Under the pieces are notes generated by a model that made no database searches, had not been told where the DNA came from, and saw nothing but the letters and a program-made list of their open reading frames with translations. The position numbers and the translations under genes were made by a program. This document shows, piece by piece, positions 58,894 through 64,000 of a DNA stretch of 64,000 bases. Origin of the DNA: Marivita sp041725935 (GTDB lineage Bacteria > Pseudomonadota > Alphaproteobacteria > Rhodobacterales > Rhodobacteraceae); NCBI GenBank assembly GCA_041725935.1, contig JBGRQD010000009.1:1-64000 (forward strand), written 5' to 3'. How positions within the stretch are numbered: position 1 is the stretch's first letter; each line of letters begins with the position of its first letter.

Positions 58894-61800
58894 ATGCCCC
58901 GTGATGAGCTGCCCAACCTGCGCCCCCTGATCGACGACAACACCTATGCCGAAGAGGCCCGGGTGGTAGACCGCCTGCGCAGCGCCGCTGACCTGACCCA
59001 ATCGGACCGTGACCAGATCAAGGCTGACGCGACCAAGCTGGTCAAAGCGATCCGCGAAGATTCGCGCCCCGGCCTGATGGAAGTATTCCTGAGCGAATAC
59101 GGTCTGTCGACCGAAGAAGGCATCGCGCTGATGTGCCTGGCCGAAGCGCTGCTGCGCGTGCCGGACGCCGCCACCATCGACGCGTTGATCGAGGACAAGA
59201 TCGCGCCCTCGAACTGGGCCAGCCATCTGGGCGAAAGCACCTCTCCGCTGGTGAACGCATCGACATGGGCGCTGATGCTGACGGGCAAGGTGCTCAAGGA
59301 CGAACAGCCCGGCCCGGTCGGGCATCTGCGCGGGGCCATCAAGCGTCTGGGCGAACCAGTGATCCGCCGGGCGGTTGGCCGCGCCATGCGCGAAATGGGC
59401 GCGCAATTCGTGCTGGGCGAAACCATTCAGTCTGCGATGACCCGCGCCGCCAAGATGGAGGCCAAGGGCTACACCTATTCCTACGACATGCTGGGCGAAG
59501 CCGCGCGCACAGAGACCGATGCGCGCCGCTACCACCTGTCCTATTCGCGGGCGATCAGCGCGATTGCCGAAGCGGCGAAATCCAAGGACATCCGCGACAA
59601 TCCTGGCATCTCGGTCAAGCTGTCGGCGCTGCACCCACGCTATGAAGAAGCCCAGCGCGACACCGTGATGAACGAGGTCGTGCCGCGGCTGCGTACGCTG
59701 GCGCAATTGGCGCGCTCGGCGGGCATCGGGCTCAACATCGACGCCGAAGAGGCGGACCGCCTGTCAATCTCTCTCGACGTGATCGAAACCGTGCTGTCCG
59801 AGCCATCGCTCAAGGGCTGGGACGGGTTCGGCGTGGTCGTGCAGGCCTATGGTCAACGCGCAAGCCACGTCATCGACTGGCTGTACAACCTTGCCGAACG
59901 GCTGGACCGAAAAATCATGGTCCGGCTGGTCAAGGGTGCCTATTGGGACACCGAGATCAAGCGCGCGCAGGTCGCGGGTCTGCCTGCGTTTCCGGTCTTT
60001 ACCGCCAAGCACAACACCGACATCAGCTATGTCTCCAATGCCCGCAAATTGCTGGGCATGACCGACCGCATCTATCCGCAATTCGCGACGCATAACGCGC
60101 ATACGGTGGCGGCGATCCTGCACATGGCGGACGACCGCGACTCCTTCGAGTTCCAGCGCCTGCACGGCATGGGTGAAGCGCTGCACGACATTGTCAAAGA
60201 GGCCGAGGGCACGCGCTGCCGCATCTATGCCCCCGTCGGAGCACATCGCGACCTTCTGGCCTATCTTGTCCGCCGCCTGCTGGAGAACGGTGCGAACAGT
60301 TCCTTCGTGAACCAGATCGTCGATACCGATGTCCCACCGTCCGAGGTGGCTTCCGACCCGTTCGACGCGAATACCACACCGGACCTTCCAACCGGGCCTC
60401 AACTGTTTGCTCCGGAGCGCCCGAATTCCATGGGCTGGGACCTGACGCACCGCCCGACGCGCGCCGCGATTGAGCAGGCGCGTGGTCCGTTTGCCTCGGC
60501 GACATGGTCCGCCGCACCGCTGGTTGCAATGGATGCAAAGACCGGTGCAACCGATTCCGTCACCAACCCGGCCCGTCCCGGCGACAGCGTTGGGCAAGTA
60601 ACTTGGGCCAATGCACAGACCGTTACAGGCGCCTGCGCTGCGGCCCAGCCTTGGACCGCGCCCCCAGAGGAGCGCGCCAGGATTCTGAACGCAGCCGCCG
60701 ATCTGTACGAGGCCCATTACGGCGAGCTTTTCGCCATTCTGGCCCGAGAGGCAGGCAAATCGCTGCCTGACGCGGTCGCCGAATTGCGCGAAGCGGTCGA
60801 TTTCCTGCGCTACTACGCGGCCCGCGCCGATGGCCCTGCCCCGCAAGGCGTCTTTGCCTGCATCAGCCCGTGGAATTTTCCGCTGGCGATCTTTACGGGT
60901 CAATTGTCCGCCGCTCTGGCTACCGGAAACGCCGTGCTGGCGAAACCCGCCGAGCAGACACCGCTGGTCGCCTACCGGGCCACGCAATTGCTGCACGAGG
61001 CCGGCGTCCCGCAGAGCGCGTTGCAACTCCTGCCCGGTGCGGGCGATGTGGGTGCAGCCCTCACCTCGAACCCTGCCGTCAACGGTGTGGCCTTCACCGG
61101 CTCGACCGACACCGCACAGATCATCCACCGCAGCATCGCGGAACATCTTGACCCCGGCACGCCGTTCATCGCGGAAACCGGCGGTCTGAACGCGATGATC
61201 GTGGACAGCACCGCGCTGCCGGAACAGGCCGTGCAGGCCATCGTCGAATCCGCCTTCCAATCGGCCGGTCAGCGCTGTTCCGCCCTGCGTTGCCTCTACG
61301 TGCAGGAAGACATCGGCGAAAGCTTTATCGAGATGCTCACCGGCGCGATGGATGCGCTCGTGATCAGCGACCCGTGGGTCTACGGCACCGATGTCGGCCC
61401 CGCCATCGACGCAGAGGCGCGCGACGGGATCATCTCGTATATCGACACTGCCGAGGGTGAGGGCCGCGTGCTGCACCGCCTGACGATCCCCGGCGGAGGC
61501 ACCTTCGTGCCGCCAACCCTGATCAAGGTCAAAGGCATCGCGGAGATGGAGCGTGAGATTTTCGGTCCCGTCCTGCATATCGCTACGTTCAAGTCCAAGG
61601 ACATCGACGCGGTTATCGACGCGATCAACGCCACGGGCTACGGCCTCACATTTGGGCTGCAAACCCGGATCGACGACCGCGTTCAGCATGTCTCGGAACG
61701 GATCGAGGCGGGCAATATCTACGTCAACCGCAACCAGATCGGCGCCATTGTCGGCAGCCAGCCTTTCGGCGGCGAGGGGCTTTCGGGCACCGGCCCCAAG

Positions 61801-62316
61801 GCCGGTGGTCCGAACTACCTCACCCGGTTCCGCAAACATCCCGCGACCGAGGGCGCGGGCACATGGACGTCGCAGAACAGCAAGGATCGACTGAGCAAGG
61901 CGCTCAAGGCTGCTAGGTCGAAAGGCGCGGTCACCAAGACCACCCTGCCCGGTCCGACCGGCGAGTCCAACGTTCTGACCGCAAAGCCGCGCGGCCCGAT
62001 CCTGTGTCTTGGACCGGGCATCGATGCTGCAAATGCACAAGCCAAGGCGGTCGAGGCATTGGGCGGCGTGGCGGTCAAGGCAGAGGGCAGCATCGACGCA
62101 GCCTGGCTTGCCGATCTGTCCGCCGAAGGCGCGATCTGGTGGGGCGATGCCGACGCCGCACAGGCTTTGCGCCAGGCGCTGGCCAGTCGGACCGGCCCGA
62201 TCCTTACTTTGATCACCGGAATGCCGGACATCGGACATGCCTGTCACGAACGCCATGTCTGCGTCGACACCACGGCGTCAGGCGGAAACGCACAGCTTCT
62301 GAGCGGCGCGGCTTGA
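58894..62316 (+). CDS. putA: bifunctional proline dehydrogenase / L-glutamate gamma-semialdehyde dehydrogenase PutA
   Basis: 1140 residues. The N-terminal half is the FAD-dependent proline dehydrogenase barrel (about residues 170-470). The second half is the NAD-dependent aldehyde dehydrogenase, with ISPWNFPLAIFTGQ near 655, the general base in ETGGLNAM near 763 and the catalytic Cys near 795 in GQRCSAL. It converts proline to glutamate. It lacks the ribbon-helix-helix DNA-binding domain of E. coli-type trifunctional PutA, so it cannot repress itself; the divergent PutR takes over that role. The last 130 residues form the usual C-terminal cap. Confidence 0.97.
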   Translation: MPRDELPNLRPLIDDNTYAEEARVVDRLRSAADLTQSDRDQIKADATKLVKAIREDSRPGLMEVFLSEYGLSTEEGIALMCLAEALLRVPDAATIDALIEDKIAPSNWASHLGESTSPLVNASTWALMLTGKVLKDEQPGPVGHLRGAIKRLGEPVIRRAVGRAMREMGAQFVLGETIQSAMTRAAKMEAKGYTYSYDMLGEAARTETDARRYHLSYSRAISAIAEAAKSKDIRDNPGISVKLSALHPRYEEAQRDTVMNEVVPRLRTLAQLARSAGIGLNIDAEEADRLSISLDVIETVLSEPSLKGWDGFGVVVQAYGQRASHVIDWLYNLAERLDRKIMVRLVKGAYWDTEIKRAQVAGLPAFPVFTAKHNTDISYVSNARKLLGMTDRIYPQFATHNAHTVAAILHMADDRDSFEFQRLHGMGEALHDIVKEAEGTRCRIYAPVGAHRDLLAYLVRRLLENGANSSFVNQIVDTDVPPSEVASDPFDANTTPDLPTGPQLFAPERPNSMGWDLTHRPTRAAIEQARGPFASATWSAAPLVAMDAKTGATDSVTNPARPGDSVGQVTWANAQTVTGACAAAQPWTAPPEERARILNAAADLYEAHYGELFAILAREAGKSLPDAVAELREAVDFLRYYAARADGPAPQGVFACISPWNFPLAIFTGQLSAALATGNAVLAKPAEQTPLVAYRATQLLHEAGVPQSALQLLPGAGDVGAALTSNPAVNGVAFTGSTDTAQIIHRSIAEHLDPGTPFIAETGGLNAMIVDSTALPEQAVQAIVESAFQSAGQRCSALRCLYVQEDIGESFIEMLTGAMDALVISDPWVYGTDVGPAIDAEARDGIISYIDTAEGEGRVLHRLTIPGGGTFVPPTLIKVKGIAEMEREIFGPVLHIATFKSKDIDAVIDAINATGYGLTFGLQTRIDDRVQHVSERIEAGNIYVNRNQIGAIVGSQPFGGEGLSGTGPKAGGPNYLTRFRKHPATEGAGTWTSQNSKDRLSKALKAARSKGAVTKTTLPGPTGESNVLTAKPRGPILCLGPGIDAANAQAKAVEALGGVAVKAEGSIDAAWLADLSAEGAIWWGDADAAQALRQALASRTGPILTLITGMPDIGHACHERHVCVDTTASGGNAQLLSGAA

Positions 62317-62347
62317 CGCGTCGCCGCTTTGCCACAACTGTCGCGGC

Positions 62348-63091
62348 ATGTTCCCGATCCGCGATCATAACCCGTCCGGCCGCACGCCCTTTGTCACATA
62401 CGCGCTGATCATCGCGAATGTCGGCATCTTCCTGAGCTATCTGCCGCTGATGCAGAACGATCAGCAGATCATGCGGTTCTATTTCGACTACGCGCTGATC
62501 CCGGCACTGGTCAGCGAAGGACAGGGGTTCGGCGGGTTCTTCACTTCCATGTTCCTGCATGGCGGCTGGATGCACCTGATCGGCAACATGCTGTTCCTGT
62601 TCATCTTCGGCGACAATATCGAAGACGAGATGGGGCATGTCGGGTTTACCCTCTTCTACCTTGCCGCGGGTCTGGGTGCCGGGTTCATCCACTACATCAG
62701 CGCGCCCGGATCGCCTGTGCCAACCGTGGGAGCGTCCGGTGCGATTGCCGGCGTGATGGGGGGGTATCTGCTGCTCTTTCCCAAGGCCAAGGTCGATATC
62801 CTGATCATCATCGTGATCATCTTCCGCATCATCCCGATCCCGGCCTTCATCATGCTGGGGCTGTGGTTCGCCATGCAGATCTTCGGCGGCTTCGGCACGG
62901 CTGCGGATGAAGGCGGCGTTGCCTACTGGGCGCATGTCGGCGGGTTCGTGATCGGTCTGGCACTCACCATACCGCTCTGGCTCCGGCTCGGCGGGCCACG
63001 GTTCTGGGCCAGCACCGAAGGTCACCCACCCCATCCCGAAGCCACTTACAAGCTGACACGGTCGCGCGTGCCCTCGGTGCGGCGCAAGTAA
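62348..63091 (+). CDS. rhomboid-family intramembrane serine protease
   Basis: 247 residues with six or so membrane helices. The catalytic pair is visible: Ser130 in GASGAIAG and His196 in AHVGGFVIG. The HGGWMHLIGNMLFLFIFG helix (about residues 71-88) and the oxyanion-linked Asn80 are conserved. It cleaves membrane proteins within the bilayer; substrates unknown. It starts 32 bases after putA on the same strand. Confidence 0.93.
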   Translation: MFPIRDHNPSGRTPFVTYALIIANVGIFLSYLPLMQNDQQIMRFYFDYALIPALVSEGQGFGGFFTSMFLHGGWMHLIGNMLFLFIFGDNIEDEMGHVGFTLFYLAAGLGAGFIHYISAPGSPVPTVGASGAIAGVMGGYLLLFPKAKVDILIIIVIIFRIIPIPAFIMLGLWFAMQIFGGFGTAADEGGVAYWAHVGGFVIGLALTIPLWLRLGGPRFWASTEGHPPHPEATYKLTRSRVPSVRRK

Positions 63092-63200
63092 TTCACGCGG
63101 CCTCCACACCCTGCTCATCCAGAGTCTGAACACGCGCGATTGCACGGGTCCGCCTGCGCGTGTATCCCTCGGCAAAATCGAAATTCAAAGGAACGCAGCC

Positions 63201-64000
63201 ATGGCAGCCTACCAGTATGTCTATCACATGAGCGGGGTCTCCAAGACGTATCCCGGCGGCAAGAAGACGTTCGAAAACATCCACCTGAACTTCCTGCCCG
63301 GCGTCAAGATCGGCGTCGTCGGCGTCAACGGCGCGGGTAAATCCACCCTGCTCAAGATCATGGCAGGGATGGACAAGGACTTTACCGGCGAGGCATGGTG
63401 CGCCGAGGGCGCAAAGGTCGGTTACCTGCCGCAGGAACCGCAGCTCGAAGCGTCGCTCAACGTGCGCGAAAACGTCATGCTGGGGGTTGCCGAAAAGAAT
63501 GGCAAGCTGGACCGGTTCAACGAGCTTGCGATGAACTACAGCGATGAAACCGCTGACGAAATGGCCACCCTGCAGGACGAGATCGACGCCAACAACCTCT
63601 GGGATCTCGACAGCCAGATCGACGTGGCGATGGAAGCCCTGCGTTGCCCGCCGGATGAGGCGGATGTCACCACCCTGTCGGGCGGCGAAAAGCGCCGCGT
63701 TGCGCTCTGCAAGCTGCTGCTCGAAGCGCCGGACATGCTGCTGCTGGACGAACCGACCAACCACCTCGATGCCGAAACCATTGCGTGGCTGCAGAACCAT
63801 CTGATCGAATACAAGGGCACGATCCTGATCGTCACCCACGACCGCTATTTCCTCGACAGCATCACCGGATGGATTCTCGAACTCGACCGGGGGCGCGGCA
63901 TTCCCTACGAGGGCAATTATTCGAGCTGGCTGGACCAGAAAGCCAAGCGTCTTCAACAGGAAGCGCGTGAAGACAAGGCCAAGCAAAAGACGCTGGAGCG
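63201..64000 (+). CDS. ettA: energy-dependent translational throttle protein EttA (3'-truncated by window)
   Basis: The first 266 codons of an ABC-F ATPase. Walker A GVNGAGKST is near residues 41-49, signature LSGGEKRRVALCKLLL near 157-172, Walker B LLLDEPTNHLD near 178-188, and the arm insertion after ABC1 begins at about 225. EttA sits in the ribosomal E site and senses the ATP/ADP ratio. AAAGGA precedes the ATG at 63201. The second ATPase half lies beyond the window. Confidence 0.93.
   Translation, partial: MAAYQYVYHMSGVSKTYPGGKKTFENIHLNFLPGVKIGVVGVNGAGKSTLLKIMAGMDKDFTGEAWCAEGAKVGYLPQEPQLEASLNVRENVMLGVAEKNGKLDRFNELAMNYSDETADEMATLQDEIDANNLWDLDSQIDVAMEALRCPPDEADVTTLSGGEKRRVALCKLLLEAPDMLLLDEPTNHLDAETIAWLQNHLIEYKGTILIVTHDRYFLDSITGWILELDRGRGIPYEGNYSSWLDQKAKRLQQEAREDKAKQKTLE

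Noticed and set aside
59764..62256. 830-codon open frame on the minus strand
   Set aside because: Antisense shadow of putA; no recognisable domain and Arg/Gly/Asp-heavy composition. putA on the plus strand is unambiguous.
63093..63986. 297-codon minus-strand frame at the window end
   Set aside because: Antisense to ettA, whose ABC-F motifs are clear.

Overview
The window is dense, GC-rich chromosomal DNA with few gaps and no phage, insertion sequence or CRISPR array that I can recognise. It looks like a member of the Rhodobacterales (roseobacter group, Alphaproteobacteria). Reasons: the start of a 16S rRNA gene with an alphaproteobacterial 5' end, an aapJQMP-type amino-acid transporter, an NDUFS4-like complex I accessory protein, an ATP12-type F1-ATPase assembly chaperone, a PutA without a DNA-binding domain next to an Lrp-type regulator, and several very small lipoproteins. 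I cannot name the genus.

Layout. 1-616: 5' end of a 16S gene on the minus strand with its leader, boxA and promoter. 617-3148: a MarR regulator divergent from a 3-hydroxybenzoate 4-monooxygenase-like flavoprotein, with a palindromic operator between them. 3462-9927: a small membrane protein, a decayed DUF3179 gene, a membrane-bound spermidine-synthase-like protein and an RND efflux adaptor/pump pair. 10150-13071: a NitT/TauT-type ABC importer. 13392-16096: a CPA2 antiporter with a tandem universal stress protein. 16214-18098: a DUF6880 protein and the complex I accessory protein. 18508-27281: uvrB, a DUF305 protein, small secreted and zinc proteins, hrpB, ttcA and a degenerate GGDEF-EAL protein. 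27428-32781: yidC, a MOSC protein, engB, argB, a ferredoxin-like protein and sixA in close succession. 32869-37350: aapJQMP. 37530-41688: ATP12, HAD phosphatase, rluC, crcB and rarA in one overlapping minus-strand operon. 41859-46168: tRNA-Glu, recJ, glpX and hom. 46244-50068: a small lipoprotein, a TetR regulator with its operator, an AhpD-like protein and a second polar amino-acid ABC cassette with a divergent binding protein. 50087-55279: the least ordinary part, described below. 55327-57416: an acetamidase/formamidase-like enzyme with an M20 amidohydrolase. 57562-64000: tRNA-Leu, a TPR protein, putR/putA, a rhomboid protease and the start of ettA.

The accessory cluster at 50087-55279 is the best candidate for an undescribed system. 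A three-part regulator (winged helix, TolB/FlgO-like, TPR) is followed by a PAP2/vanadium-haloperoxidase-fold enzyme whose N terminus is nine exact Gly-Gly-Leu triplets. An intact subtilisin-like protease starts three bases after it. None of the three has an obvious signal peptide. A 63-residue protein diverges from the regulator across a palindrome, and a hairpin places the regulator's ribosome binding site in its loop. I infer a stress- or signal-induced enzyme/protease pair; no function can be assigned from sequence alone.

Most of the rest is housekeeping plus nutrient uptake (amino acids, proline, aromatic acid), in keeping with a heterotroph feeding on mixed organic matter.
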